From Triparma columacea (lineage: Eukaryota; Sar; Bolidophyceae; Parmales; Triparmaceae), in contig BRYA01000524.1 in assembly GCA_030267965.1 (NCBI GenBank), positions 1 through 64,000 of the forward strand: a stretch of DNA of 64,000 nucleotides, in the 5' to 3' direction. The notes beneath the pieces were generated by a model, which was not told the DNA's origin, searched no databases, and was given only the letters and a program-made list of their open reading frames with translations. This document shows, piece after piece, positions 24,167 to 36,322 of this stretch. How positions within the stretch are numbered: position 1 is the stretch's first letter; every line of letters begins with the position of its first letter. The translations under genes were made by a program, and so were the position numbers.

Positions 24167-26617
24167 TCAGAGCGCCCATTCCAAATACCATCCCATTCTG
24201 GAATACCAGCCCATTCCAAATGAGATGAGAAGTCCCTTGACAGCTCCACTGTGCATTCCCGTGCCCGTCAAAACCAAGCCAACAGTTGCGACGGCCACCA
24301 CGAGGCACCTGAGGTAGGTGCTGATAATGACATCTTTCCTCTCCCCTTTCGGCGCCCCCCTGATCTGCATCGTCTGCCACCCCAGCTGCGCGACGCACGC
24401 CATAGAGAACGCTGCGTCCCCCCCAAAGTAAGTCCCGAGGTACCACCTGAGGGCTCCCGCAGTTACGCGGGGGACGAAGTTCATACCGAGGACGAGGTGA
24501 GCGGTGCGCATGTACCATCCGTGTCCGTTGGTCTTGTTGAGCACGCAGCTAACGCCGGCGCTAAGGAGGTAGACGGTCATGAAGGATACCTGGAGGTTGT
24601 AGAGGGCGTGGAAGACAACGTGCGGAGAGATGGCCGTGTTGAGGGAAGAGAGGGAGAGCAAGGCGGCATAGTAGGACATGAAGATTGCCGAGAAGTACCC
24701 GACATACCCGATCCTACGGTGGTTCTTGGTGTACCCTAACGATATGTTTAAGACGGAGCTAACCGACCAAACCAGGCTGGCGGCCAAGTGAGCCATGAGG
24801 TTGGCGTGGTTCTCGGAGGAGAAGGTGGTTGACGTGCTGAACTTGGTCGCTGTCCCCTTGACGATCAACCAGATTATCACACCCAAAGAGAAAGGGATGG
24901 AGAACTTGGCGATGGCTACGTGAGGTTTGAGCGAGTACTGCGATAAGCGGCTTGTGTCAGACAGACTTTACAGCGTTTCGCAAGTTCCTTCTTGCTTTGC
25001 TTTTTTTTATTCTCACCTTCCCCTTCGCACGTTTACTTGAGGCACCCTCCTCGCGTTTTGCGCCCTCCTTCCTTCCCCTGTCGACCTCGATGAGTTCGAG
25101 CGAAACGCCCTCGTAAGCCTTGCCCCCGATGGACTCCTTGTTGGACTCGAACAGGACGCGAAGGCTCTGTGACGAGTCAGTGAAGAGGAGCGAGCGGGAA
25201 GGTGGGTGGGAGGTTAACAATAAACGATGCATAATTAGGCTCTTGCCACCTCAGCCCACCCTAACTTCAACTTTATCCTCACCTCAAAGTACACCGCGGA
25301 AAACTCTTCCACCGACTTGAACTTGGCTGAGTCGATCTCCCTTCCCACAACCATCCTGGCGGGCTCTCCCCCCCAAATTGAAGTGGGGAACCAGAAGGGC
25401 AGACTGCAGCCGAGGTTCTCGTAGCACCACGTGTCGAGCTTATTCCCCAGGCTCCAATACGAGTTGTTGAACCCGAATGTGAACGTCGGGGTGACGCTCG
25501 CCCTCTGGTCCATGGCAAGCTTGAGGAACCCCACGTGCTTGACGATGGGGATGGTGGGGGACCATGGGCGGCAGTAGAGCATCTCCCTGTGGCCACCAGG
25601 AAACAGCCCGACGTCTCTGCCCATCTTCAGGGCGGTGTTGATCTCGCCTTTGGTGACCTCGATAACTTTTCCGTAAAGACTGGTCACAAAGGCGATGGTG
25701 GGGATGAACTTTCCCAGGCTGCTCTGTGCGACCGTCACGTCCTTCAAACCTTTGTCTTTGGAATCCTCGGAGAGGGAGAGGAGGAGGAAGATCCCCATGG
25801 GATACTTGGAGTGTGGGTGGAAGCCGTAGATCGTGGGGCACCCCACCCTTGAGGGGCATCTTTGGATGACCTTGAAACCAAAGAAACGGCCGATGGAGGC
25901 GAGAAGGTGTTTGCAGGTTCCGTTGGAGTCCTTGAAGAAGAAGGGATAGACGTGGAGGATGAGTAGAACAGGCCTGCAAGGGCTTGGGGCAACTAGGGTC
26001 AGGAGGAGGACGACCCAAGTGAGCTGAGGAACGATCCAGACGTAAGTGGTGGCAAGGATCGCATGGAAGTAGCTTTGTTTAGCTAGATGAATAACGTTCC
26101 CGGGAGGGGAGGGCGGAAGAGAGGAGATCTGGGGGGCTGAGTTGCCCTTCGTTTCATGGTCCCTCCTGTTGGCAAGATTAACGTCAAGTTCATCGCTATT
26201 ACTAGCGTTAAAGCTGGTCATCGCATAAATGCCATCCCCGTTCGTGCATTTTTCAGTACCGAGAGTACCTCCAATATGCCACACTTTTTTCTCTCCAAGG
26301 ACTCCTTGCTTTTCTGGTGATTTTAGGTCAAACAAACCCCCTTCCCGTAGTTTAGAGGAGGGTAAATTTAGACCATCCGTCCTCATTAGTATAACTGAAG
26401 ACGATCGAGTGCGCTCTTTATATGTACGACCACTCAAAGTAGGTGAACCCAGAGTTGTTGAATTTGGAGAGCGACTCGCTCGTCCCAGGGTTGAAAATCT
26501 CCTCCTGTTCATGGTCCTCCTCTCGTTGAGAGACATAGCTTCCGAAAGATCATAAACCGGGAGCACGGGAGTGCTGAAGAGAGGGTCCTCGTAAACTTGG
26601 GAGCGTCTTCTGGCCAT
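24167..26617 (-). CDS. DGAT2: DGAT2-type acyltransferase with C-terminal multi-pass membrane domain (752 aa)
   Basis: Exons on minus: 26617-25283, 25166-25017, 24937-24167; every junction is phase 0. Residues 1-180 are a Ser/Arg-rich cytosolic tail. Hydrophobic helices lie at about 185-225. The acyltransferase core has FHPHSKYPMG (about 265-274), a variant of the family's HPHG active-site motif with Ser for Gly, and LFPGGHREM (about 338-346), the family's glycine/glutamate motif. The fold ends near LELIEV in exon 2. It acylates diacylglycerol to triacylglycerol, or a related alcohol, at the ER. Exon 3 adds about 257 residues with roughly six or seven membrane helices (PYSLG...WLIV, LMAHLAASLVW, VGYFSAIFMSYYAALL and others), which ordinary DGAT2 lacks. 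If the last intron (24938-25016) were retained, translation would stop at 24957, giving a conventional DGAT2. Confidence 0.8.
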
Positions 26618-26703
26618 CTGAAAAGGTGTCCTGGAAGGTAGAAAAAACATCAATGACCCGAACTGAAGAATGTCGAAAAAAGCATAAACGGGAAACGAAC
26701 TGA
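26618..26703. promoter_or_regulatory. Divergent promoter, 86 bp, DGAT2 / NOG-like GTPase
   Basis: Only 86 bp separate the two start codons, the shortest such spacing in the window. Transcription must start within it on both strands, or inside the flanking first exons. No recognised motif. Confidence 0.45.
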
Positions 26704-28691
26704 ATGAGATCCCTCGTACTTATAATCACAATGTTCATGAGTTGCAAAAGTTTCGTGTACCCTAGTGCTCGAATGCGTCAATTGGATCGCGTAAACTATG
26801 ATAGATTGTATAAAATGAGTGACTTCAGTCGGGCATCGAGAAGAATTGTAAGCTCCATTGCTTCTGAACCAGGGAATAATAATGGAGGTAGTGAATTAGC
26901 GATCAATAATCCTAATAGTATCGCTAGAAAACAGGACTTGCAGGCATTAAAACGTCAGGTGAGAGGAGGAAAGACTGATTAATTGCTGATGAGCTCCTGG
27001 TGAGAATGAGGGGAACACGATGAGGACCCTAACACCCCATGCACCTCTACCCCGCCACCGCCACGTCTCATAAGACTGGAGGGCTTAAACGCTTCCCAGT
27101 ATTACATCCCTCGAACGAGCTCCTCTCCCATGCTAGGAAATCAGTCTTCAAGACAATAAGGGAAGACAAGACCATAAAGAACGGACGCCAGCGCGCCCGC
27201 AAGTTGGGGGCAGAGAAGATGGACGCCCTGACCAAGGCCATGTGTGTCCCTATCAGAGACGTCGTGAAAGGTTACAAGACAGTCTTCAAGGTGAGAGCAG
27301 TGAAGGAGTGTTGTTACAGTGTTTCGCATTTTGAACGCCCTTTCGTAATTTAAGATGAAAACGGGTTGAAGTAAGTGAGTTACCTCCATCCTACCGTCTG
27401 ACTCTTCCGCTCGTTCTCCCGTTCTCAACAGTCGCTACACCCGTTCGAGGCCGTGGTGGCTGACCTAACCGTAAAGGCCAGGGAGAAGAAGGACGGGATG
27501 AAGCTAGAGCTTGCCCTAGACGAGCTGAACGATGGCCGAAAGAAGGTGTTGGATCTTGGTAAGGGATGGGCAAACAAGATCAAGAATGCACCCACGGCAA
27601 GGGAGGCGGAGAGCTGGCTCGTCCAGGCAGAGGAGGAGGTGAGAAGGGCTGAAAGTTGACACCGAACTTTGTTGTGGACAATAAAGAAGAAAAATTAACT
27701 CCCTATCGCGACCCTTTCCACGCCTTGCTTTGCTCACCACAGATGGCAACAGCCTATAAGGAGGAGGTGGGACCCAAGGTCGACGGCCTGCTGGAGCTCC
27801 AGAAGGCGCTCCGGAAGACTCCGTCGGTCGTTCTGGATACTCCAGCTTGCGTGCTGGTGGGAGCACCAAACGTGGGGAAGAGGTAAGGGCGGACGATGAG
27901 CGGACGAGCGCACCAGGGTGATAATGATGACTAATCCACTACAAATCGCAGCTCTATTGTCAAGGCAATCTCCAGCGGAACGCCCGAGATCAGCAACTAC
28001 CCCTTCACGACGCGAGGTATGACCCTAGGCCACATCTCCCAAACCTACAAAAACGGCCTCTCCGAGCAGTGCCAGGTAATGGACAGCCCCGGGCTACTCT
28101 GGAGGGCGGACGAGAGGAGGAACGAGATGGAGCAGCTGACGATCGCGGCGATGGCGCACCTTCCGACTGCCGTCGTGTTCGTGATGGACCTGAGTGGGCA
28201 AGCGGGGGACGCATGCAGCAGCGTGGAGGACCAGCTCAAGATTAGGAAACAGGTTAGGGACAGATTCCCGAGGAGACCTTGGGTGGACGTGCTGGCGAAG
28301 TACGACTTGGGTGTGGAGGAGGATGTGAGGGAGGAGCTCAACGACCTCATTGGGGAGGATGCGGCGAATAATATCGTCGAGCTCTCGGTTCACGAAGGTT
28401 GGGGGGTTGATGATCTCAGGAAGAGGTGAGAGAGAAAAATCAAACCAGCACGTTTCACCTCCCCATTCCCCAAACTCAATCTATATTCTAACTCCCCCGC
28501 TAGGGTTGAGGGAATTCTCAAGAACGTGAGGACAGTGCTGGATGTCATTGAGGCGGAGAAACAAGAACGGAGGAGGGAGGAAGAGGAGGAGGTGAGTGGA
28601 CAAGACAGCATCAGTCGCGACAAATCGTAATCAGCTACGCAAACCAACATTCCGACTCGCTTTGATTTCACCGCAGAGAGCGAATAATTGA
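26704..28691 (+). CDS. NOG1/Obg-family GTPase with organelle-type leader (464 aa)
   Basis: Exons: 26704-26958, 27075-27290, 27432-27638, 27743-27882, 27952-28425, 28504-28591, 28677-28691. The leader MRSLVLIITMFMSCKSFVYP looks like a heterokont plastid presequence: a hydrophobic signal peptide with Phe just after the probable cleavage site. A NOG1-style helical bundle follows (about 85-260). GTPase motifs are G1 GAPNVGKSS (about 267), G2 Thr in NYPFTT, G3 DSPGLL and the NOG1 signature MDLSGQAGD. The G4 motif reads AKYD instead of NKxD. Expected role: large-ribosomal-subunit assembly, probably in the plastid, by analogy with plant chloroplast NOG1-like proteins. The last exon is only 15 bp and ends AGAGCGAATAATTGA. 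The 20-bp gap to the next stop codon shows tight convergent packing. Confidence 0.8.
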
Positions 28692-28710
28692 AAGTTTTTT
28701 TTCCAAAATG

Positions 28711-31700
28711 TTAAGCGTCTTTCGTTGTCTCCTTCTTTTCCTCCTTCTCCTCCATCTTTCCTTCCTCTCCCCCACCACCAGCCCCTTTGCTGGACTTAAA
28801 CTTCTCCGACGAAACGATCTTGCTGATGCAAGCTGGGCAGAACCACTCCTCCTCATCACCTATTTCCTCCAACCCAATGCATTCCAAGTGCGCGCAGTTC
28901 GGGCAGCCATCGCACATAATCAAATCGCCCCCGCTCTCACATACCAAACAATAATCTTCATGAACATCCTCCTCCCCCTCCCAACCACCCAAGTCTCCCA
29001 TAACCATCTCGGCGACGTCTGCAGCTGTTACAACAATCTCGCCCAACGCTTCGGTTTCCTTCAGCCCTTTCGAGGCCACGACAACAGCTTCGGTGCTTTC
29101 GACCAAGATCTTCCTCTGCTCCTCAACGCTCGCGATAAGAAGATTGAGAGTGTTGAGGAAATCATTTTTCTCAGCCCCCCCAATCCCTAGCAAAGCCAAA
29201 GATTTCTTCTTGGTCCCCACTCTTTTAAGGAAGTCTACCGTCGGGTCAGATTTCCCGTTGAAGTCCAGTGCCTTTGCCAAAGCCGGGTTGCACACGATAT
29301 CACTAGGCTGCAGAATGCCTGCTTTGACTCTTATGCCTCCAACCTTGATGTAGACTGCCAAGGGGTTGCAGGAAACCATCACAAGGTTGGTACAGGTGGA
29401 TGCCATCAAATCTGGGGCTGCCTCATTTTCGTTGGTTTTTGGATTCGGAAGAAATTCCCTTCCCGTGCCAAAACTGTGATGATGCGTTGAGGAAGTTCCT
29501 AGTGAGAATGATTGCGGTTGGGTGGTATAAAGTTGTCGCTTCGTTCCTCCTCTCACTTCGATCTTCCTTGCCACACTCACATTATTCCTTCCTGCTCATC
29601 CTGCTCTTTCTCCGACGCGATGGTGTCCATCAATTTCTTGTGGGCGACGTTGAAGGCCGCCTCTGACGCTGAAATAGCGTCGTAATCTTTCCTCAGCTGT
29701 TCGAAAGAGCTCTTCGACCCCGAACTGAAAGCCCACTCACTCAGGTTGGTTTCCCTGACGAATAGAATTGCTGCAGCGAAGCACCTGCGGGCGTGGAGCA
29801 CCTCGTTGATTGCGTTTCTTTCCATCTTGGACAGGGTATCCATGAAGCTGGCGTATTTAGCTACCTCCGCACCTGCATCCACCAAAGACTGTGTCACTAC
29901 TGCCACCTGCAGCTTGTCCTTAAACCCGTGCAAACGATAGTTCGCCCTGATCTTGAAGCAACGGATGAGATCATTTTCTATTGCTGAAATCTGCCTGTAG
30001 TAGCCATTCTTGACCCGTTCGATAATCCTATCAATAGACAAATCATGCTCCGGAGTGAAGCTTCTCAGGTCGTCGTTATTCGAATCGCTGCCAAAATAAG
30101 CCTCTTTGAGACGCTCGTGCCTCTTCTCTGCACCAGTGACGTGATCGACGGTCGTGCTATCCACCGTATTCCCTCCCTCAAAGAATGCTGGGTCGGTCCC
30201 ACTGATAATTCTGTCTTGAAGCCTCCTCAGGAGCATACAAAAGCCCCTCCTCGTGCTAGAGGGCACCCCCATGGGTTTGTGCGACTTGCGATATAATTTA
30301 TTACACCATAGAGGCCTGATAAATTGAAGGGCTGCATTACCAGCTGATTTGGCAATCGGGCGATAGTGCACAGTAAAGGTTCTGGCCAAAGATATCTTGC
30401 TCCCATCAGAGCAGAGGGTAATCTTGGCGAAAGGAAGCTTATCTCCAAAGGCCTTTTTGGAAGTAGCGACCGGATATTTATTGGGGAAGTAGAATTCTAC
30501 CCCCGTCACGATACAAGTCTCCCACTCCTCCGAAGTTTCGATTTTTCCATGGTCAAACTTGTTGGTTGAGGTCAACGAGGGTTGTGCTTTTTGAGTTGGC
30601 GTCGTGGTTGCATCAGTGGGCGCTTGAATTGTAGCTTTTGAAGAAGGGGCAGGGACGGGGGTGGAGGAGGAGGAGGAGGAGGTTGGGGCGGGGACTTGGG
30701 TTCGGGTTGGGGTAGAGGTTGAACCAGAAGCAGAAGTGGAAGCGGGAGTGGTGGATTGGGCGGGAACAAGAGGAGTGAAATGCTGCTGCTGGAGAAGCTG
30801 CTGCTGCTGCTGCTGTAGAAGCTGTTGCTGCTGTAGGAAGTGCTGCTGTTGCTGTTGCTGAAGCTGCATTACCCCGTGCATACCTTGTCCTATCTGTTGC
30901 ATCCCTTGCCCCATCTGCTGCATCCCTTGCCCCATCTGCTGCATTAGCATTTGCTGTTGCATCCACATTTGATACTGCATTTGTTGTTGTTGCTGCTGGA
31001 GATTCTGGGCTGGGAAGGCATTAAAAGGTAACCCCCATGGCATTGCTTGTTGCTGTTGTAACATCTGCACGTACTGTTGTTGCTGCTGCTGCTGCTGCAG
31101 TTCGAATTGACGATGCTGCTGCCCTTCCTGTTGATGATGCTGCTGCTTCTGGCGTTTCTCTTGAGCTTGGAATTGCTGATTATTTGGTGTTATTTGTTGC
31201 TTGGGCTGCTTGCAGATCTTGCGAGACGCGTTGGTTAGGATGAGCTTTGGCTTGATAGGAATCACCCTACCATCTGCGGTGAGGCCGGCCTCAAAGTTCG
31301 AAACAAACTCGACGTGCTTATCTCTACTGTACTGGACGAGGTCGCCATGCTGCGGTATCCAGGCGATCGCCTCCCTCTCGGTCCAGGACTTATCGGGGTT
31401 TGTGATCGACAGCCACTCGGTGGAAACATCATCGGCACCGGCAACGCTTTGCGGCAGCTCAGTAACAGCAGCCCTGCCTTCGGTCAATGACTCATCAATG
31501 AGCGTGGAGAGGGAGGCTGTGGACTCTAAAATCGCTTCGGTCGCGAAAATGTTGATGGAGGCCCTCTTCGCGATCTCGTACGTGGTTAGGCACTTCGAGG
31601 TCCACGCCCAGTTTGGCTCGCTCACGGTTTTCGTTCCCCAGTAAATCAGGTAGCCGTCCAAGAATTGGCGGAGTTCGTCCAAAACAGCAACGAAATTACG

Positions 31701-34607
31701 GTAGTAGCCATTCTTCAAGCGGGAGACGATACGTTTGAGCGAGATCGGGTTGGGCACTACATCCCAGAAGTTAGGGGTAGTTGAGTCAGGCGGCCCTTGG
31801 TAGAAAGATGTACCCTCTGGAGTTTGCCCGACAACCTCGAGCATTTCGGCCAACTTCAAGGCCGTGCCTTGGGATAATCGCCACTTAAAGTCAACCCCGC
31901 TGTCGTGCCCGGAAATTGACTGTGAAGCTTCGGTAGATTCGTCCAATAACTCCCAAGCGCTGACGTCGTGTGAGTTTGCTTCTGCGTCCCACTTCACTGT
32001 GTATCCTTCCCAAATATGGCGCTGAGGAATACTAGGCTCTTTCTTTGCGACGATCTCGCCGTGAAAGATACCATCGGCGCCGAAACTCATTTTGACGCGC
32101 TCGCCAATATCGAAGTTGTTCTTTGATGTAGATATCGAGGGTGCGTGGATGAGGTAGTCGGCCTCGTTAGTTGGGCGGAAGGTCACATCGAAAGTGGGAG
32201 GGATGCTGGTTTGTTCGTAAGCACTTGACTGCAAGGTGGTTGACTTGGAGAACGCGTTGGTCGTCCTCCTGCCAGCCCTATTTCTCTTTTTCTTTGCATC
32301 GGCAGGCGCGCGGTACTTGACCTGCTTGCCCTGGGCCATCAGTTTCACTGTAATGTCCCTTCCCATTACCGTGGCTCGAATGAGGTGGTCATCCTTGCTC
32401 ATTTTGGTATGATTTGCAATGACTCTGACTTTCTTTATGAAAGAATTAGCCGCCTCGTCCTCACTGTCCTCCTTCCACCGGGGAGGAGAATTTATCAGAG
32501 TGGTGGTTTCGTGCTTTGTGGGGGTTGAGATGGTAGCAGCAGAGTGGGTGGAAGGCGCCGGCCTCTTCCTACTGGATACTACGGTGGTTGGGAACGAGTC
32601 GGCGGGCACAGAGCCCTTGGCGCGCTCGAGTGGCTTAAGAGTGACGATAAGATTGATTGGGTTGGCTGAGGGGAGGAGGGAAAGAGGAATTGGACTCGCG
32701 TTAGAGATAGTAAACGCAGCGCGGTTTATCGAACTTATCTATTCTCACCTAAACCAACGAGGTCGGCCCCGAACTCGGCATCGACTTTTTCGACGACGCA
32801 AAGCAGTCCCTCCCGGCCAAGGCAGTAGTCGAATGGGACGTTGTTGTCGTCGACCCCCTGCCAGTAGCCCCAGCCACAATTCTTTATATCGGTCCGAAGC
32901 CAGGGAGGAACTCTGTCCTTCAGCTTGCAGCGCGTGCCAAAGAGGTCGGGATGATTTTTGAGAAATGACCTGTGGCCCTTGGCGAAATAATACACTCTGT
33001 CGCCAGCCTGGGGGACGTACTGGTCGGTCTTGCCTCCTCCCTCTTGTTGCAACCACGAGCGATCGATCGGATATAGTGTTCCATTCGACTGTGCTCGGAG
33101 AGGAGATCCTACCGGCCTGGTTTTGCATTTGTGCGAATACTCAGGCGGGGCCAAAGGCCGTACCTCGAGCGTCGGGGGGGTGACGTGGTAGTTCGGTGCG
33201 GGCTTCCGAGTTGAGTTGGGGGAGGGCGAGCCGGAGGAGTAAGCATAGCCGGAGAGAATTCTACGGCAGGAGCGAAGGGAGGAGCGAAGGGGCGAGCAAA
33301 GGGGCGAGCGAAGGACGTTGCGTTAGTGGTGTGTAGTGCGGCGTAGTGGTGTGTAGTGCGGCAGTGGGGCGTAGTGTTTGAAATGGTAAAGAAAATACTT
33401 CTTGTTTGCACGTTCTCACCTTAACTTCACGGCTACATCTGAATCAGCGCCTACAAGTGCCTCCAGTAGAGTCTCCTCAGCCGCCTCTAGCAGATCTGCA
33501 AAGTTACTCGCAGCCTCAGCCTGTGCCTTGACAAACTGGGCCTTAAAGTCTTCTTCGTTGCAGTACTTGTCGTCGAGTAGCTTCTCAGACTTAAGCCTGG
33601 CGAACTCGATCTCCTCCGCCCTCTCTTCCTCGCCAAAAATCTTCGTCAATTTCCTCGACTTGCCGTTAAGGAGATTGGTCAGCTTTCGCTCGTAGAGAGA
33701 AAGCAGGTTCGCAGCCCTCTTACTGTCACGCTCGGAATCCTTTATGGTCTTCTTAAACTCCTTGATGACCTTCAACCAAGGGAGCAGGTGGCAGAAAGGG
33801 TCGAGTGAGTTGTAAGTGTTTGTATTTGCGTACTACTTGCTCCTCTATTCTCACCTTGTCTCTTTCAGTCAGCCTGTTCTTGGTCTCCTTAACGATTGCC
33901 CTTTCCATTGCTTTCATGTTTTTTTCCAGTTGCTTCTCCTCCCTGCGCCTCTTCCTCTCCTCCTGCTCCTCTCTCCGTTGCTCTAAAGCCTCCTCGTTCT
34001 TGTCTTTAAAGTTGAAGGTCCTGAAGACGGACAAAAAGATGTGACGGCAAGGTGCAAGCGAGCGAAAAGAAAGGATTAGAATTATTGAGGTTGGTAGAAA
34101 GACGAAAGAATTGTCGCCAGCTCGTCTAACGTCACATCGCTCGTCCAATGTCACCATCAGCTCGTCGGCCGCACCCTACCGCCACTCCCCACCCTTTCCT
34201 CCTCACCTTCCCTCAAACCTGACACTACTCCTCTTGACAAAATCTGGGCCAGGTTTCTTCCTCGGCCTCTTGACCCTCTTCCTTTTCTTAAGATCGTCCC
34301 TCATTATGTTCCCAGACAGGCCGAGGGAAGCCAGGAAAGACTCATTGCGGGCAATCCTGGCCTCCCTCAATCGCTCATACTCCGTCATTGAAGAACCTGA
34401 GTTTGAAGAGTTCACGCTCCCATCAGAGTCGTCCCCTGAATCACCATTATCCCTAACATCGCCCTTCTCCCCACCCTTGCCCTTCCCGCTATTCACAGAA
34501 CCCGTCTCAGGCTCCTTATCACTCTCCGCCTTTTTGTCTAATCTTTTTGAGTTTTTCTCCTGAGCTGCCCCCGCAGATGTTGTACCTGTGGTCGTTGAGG
34601 ACGACAT
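28711..34607 (-). CDS. BRWD/PHIP-like chromatin protein with polyQ region and PHD finger (1,758 aa)
   Basis: Exons on minus: 34607-34207, 34020-33855, 33769-33420, 33260-32749, 32665-29581, 29473-28711; total 5,277 bp in phase. The N-terminal 300 residues are basic and coiled-coil, rich in Glu/Arg. Residues about 306-480 contain YVPQAGDRVYYFAKGHRSFL, the region found after the WD repeats in BRWD/PHIP proteins, and YTVKWDAEANSHDVSAWELL continues that similarity. Two bromodomain-like half motifs, each with RLKNGYYR or RVKNGYYR, lie near 785-830 and 1360-1395. A Gln-rich tract spans about 960-1115 with MQQMGQG repeats. A PHD finger (CLVCESGGDLIMCDGC to WFCPAC) spans about 1677-1721. Likely a nuclear reader of histone marks. 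No WD repeats were found, so it is not a full BRWD protein. The last intron (29474-29580) hides an in-frame stop. Confidence 0.75.
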
Positions 34608-34730
34608 TGATATTCTCAACCTATTGATGATCAGCTCAGCTCAGCTTAGGCCTCAGTAGATATAAAACACACAAGAACAAGTGAAATCTGCAAGCAAATC
34701 CGGGTGAGAGTTTTTCGTCAGTAATCGCGG
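34608..34730. promoter_or_regulatory. Divergent promoter, 123 bp, chromatin protein / chorismate mutase
   Basis: The interval between opposite start codons contains the direct repeat AGCTCAGCTCAGCTTAGG (about 34631-34649) and GATATAAAAC (about 34662), a possible TATA element oriented toward the plus-strand gene. Confidence 0.45.
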
Positions 34731-36202
34731 ATGACAGCTACGTTTGCTTTTCGGTTCCTTTTTTTTGTCCTGGGTTGTTCAGGTTTTGGTATGTCGTCAT
34801 GGTATGGAGGGCAGTCGCATCGTGCCTTCACAGGGACAACTAGAAGATCTCAGGGATCCCAACTCGGTGCTGGAGCCTCGAAAACAACTCAGGACATCCT
34901 CTCTTTGGAATCTATTAGGAGTAGCTTGATACGTCAGGTATGTGGCTACACAGCAGTTCTATTTAAAATGCGGTATTTTGCTCACATCCCCCTCCTCCTG
35001 ACACCTCTTTCCGACGAATTTGCAAACAGGAGGAAACCATAATATTTGCCCTGATTGAGAGAGCACAGTTTTTGACCAATGATGTTGTCTATAGGGCGGA
35101 GTCTGGGTTGTTGACAGAACGAACGGCAGAGCTGCCCCAAGGGGCAGTCTACAGGGGGGCGGAAGAAAAGGGGAGGTGAGTGGGGGGGCACGAGTGGCGC
35201 CTGTCGCTTGCGTGCTGCTGCATCCTACTATGTCGCCCTGTCCTACCCTGCCCTGCTCTGCCCTGCCCTGCCCTACCCTACCCTGCCCTGCCCTGACAGT
35301 TAGCCTCGCCCCCACCCCACCCCAACCCAACCCACGCAGAAAACTGAGTTTCATGGAGTACATGCTGATGGGGACTGAGATTCTTCACAGCTCCGTTCGT
35401 CGATACACGAGCCCTGAGGAGCACGCTTTCTTCCCGGACTACATACCTGATCCCATTGACGAGCTAGCCAAGCTGCAGTACCCTGACAATCTGCTGTCTG
35501 AGGAGAATGGAGCCGCCTCCTGCTGTATCAACGACGCTCTCCTCAAGAGGTACGTGGACGAGGTGATCCCGGCCGTGTGTGAGAGTGGGGACGACGAGCA
35601 GCACGGCAGCAGCGTGCTCGCAGACGTGAACGTCTTGCAGGCTCTCAGCAAGCGAATTCACTACGGCAAGTTCGTTGCCGAGTCCAAGTATAGGTCGGAC
35701 CCCGAAGGGTACCAGAAGCTAGTGGACAACAATGATGTTGACGGGGTCATGAAGCTCCTTACGAATGCGGCGGTGGAGAAAAAGGTCCTCAAGAGAGCCA
35801 AAATGAAATGCGCCACGTACGGCAGGGAACCCCTAGTGGACGCTCTAGCTGAAAGGGAGGGGGAAGATGATGAGGTGAGAACACTGATATCGAACGCCTC
35901 TGCCGTACACCTCGATCAAGACCACAATCCAGTACCCTCAACCTTACTCAACCTCTCCCCTCTACCGCCCCTAGTTAACCGCTATCGTTGCTGCCGCCGC
36001 TGCAGCAGCAGCAGTGGCGGCTGTAGAGACTATGAATATCGCGGAAAAGTCGAATGACCTCAAGCTGCAGCCTGCTGTTGTCGAGGGAATATACAGAGAC
36101 TTGATCATTCCGCTGACGAAGGAGATCGAGGTGGAGTACTTATTTAAGCGCTGCGGGAAGGATGCACCTGTGCGAACCTCGCAGATATGGAATTTGCGAT
36201 AA
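34731..36202 (+). CDS. Chorismate mutase, AroQ eukaryotic type, probable plastid form (371 aa)
   Basis: Exons: 34731-34937, 35030-35175, 35340-35874, 35975-36202. A hydrophobic leader (MTATFAFRFLFFVLGCSGFG) resembles a heterokont bipartite plastid signal with Phe near the cleavage point. The catalytic helices are clear: SLESIRSSLIRQEETIIFAL at the junction of exons 1 and 2, the SPEEHAFFPDYIP segment, and LQALSKRIHYGKFVAESKY (about 215-233), with the Arg, Lys and Glu expected in the active site. The C-terminus IYRDLIIPLTKEIEVEYLFKR is also family-typical. It converts chorismate to prephenate on the route to phenylalanine and tyrosine. The start of exon 4 adds a run of eight alanines. The intron at 35176-35339 carries a CCCTG/CCCTA pentamer array. 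Confidence 0.92.
35230..35300. repeat. CCCTG/CCCTA pentanucleotide array inside an intron
   Basis: About a dozen copies of CCCTG, CTCTG or CCCTA lie in the pyrimidine-rich part of chorismate mutase intron 2. It resembles the telomere C-strand by chance of composition but has a period of 5, not 6. Confidence 0.7.
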
Positions 36203-36322
36203 TTTGTTGTGAACCAGAATGATCGTTTTAAGCTACAACGTAAAACGGTTTGATGAAAAACGCTCACTTCACAGTGTTGTTTGAAATAATATCGCTATTG
36301 TGCCTCGTCTTAAAACCACAGC

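Noticed and set aside
28711..29580. PHD-finger protein as its own gene starting near 29580
   Set aside because: The supposed N-terminus lies in sequence with intron signals (GTGAGTG to CATCACAG), and splicing joins it in phase to the upstream chromatin protein. No good ATG start exists there.
35230..35300. Interstitial telomere repeat
   Set aside because: The unit is five bases (CCCTG/CCCTA), not AACCCT, and it sits in an intron as a pyrimidine tract.
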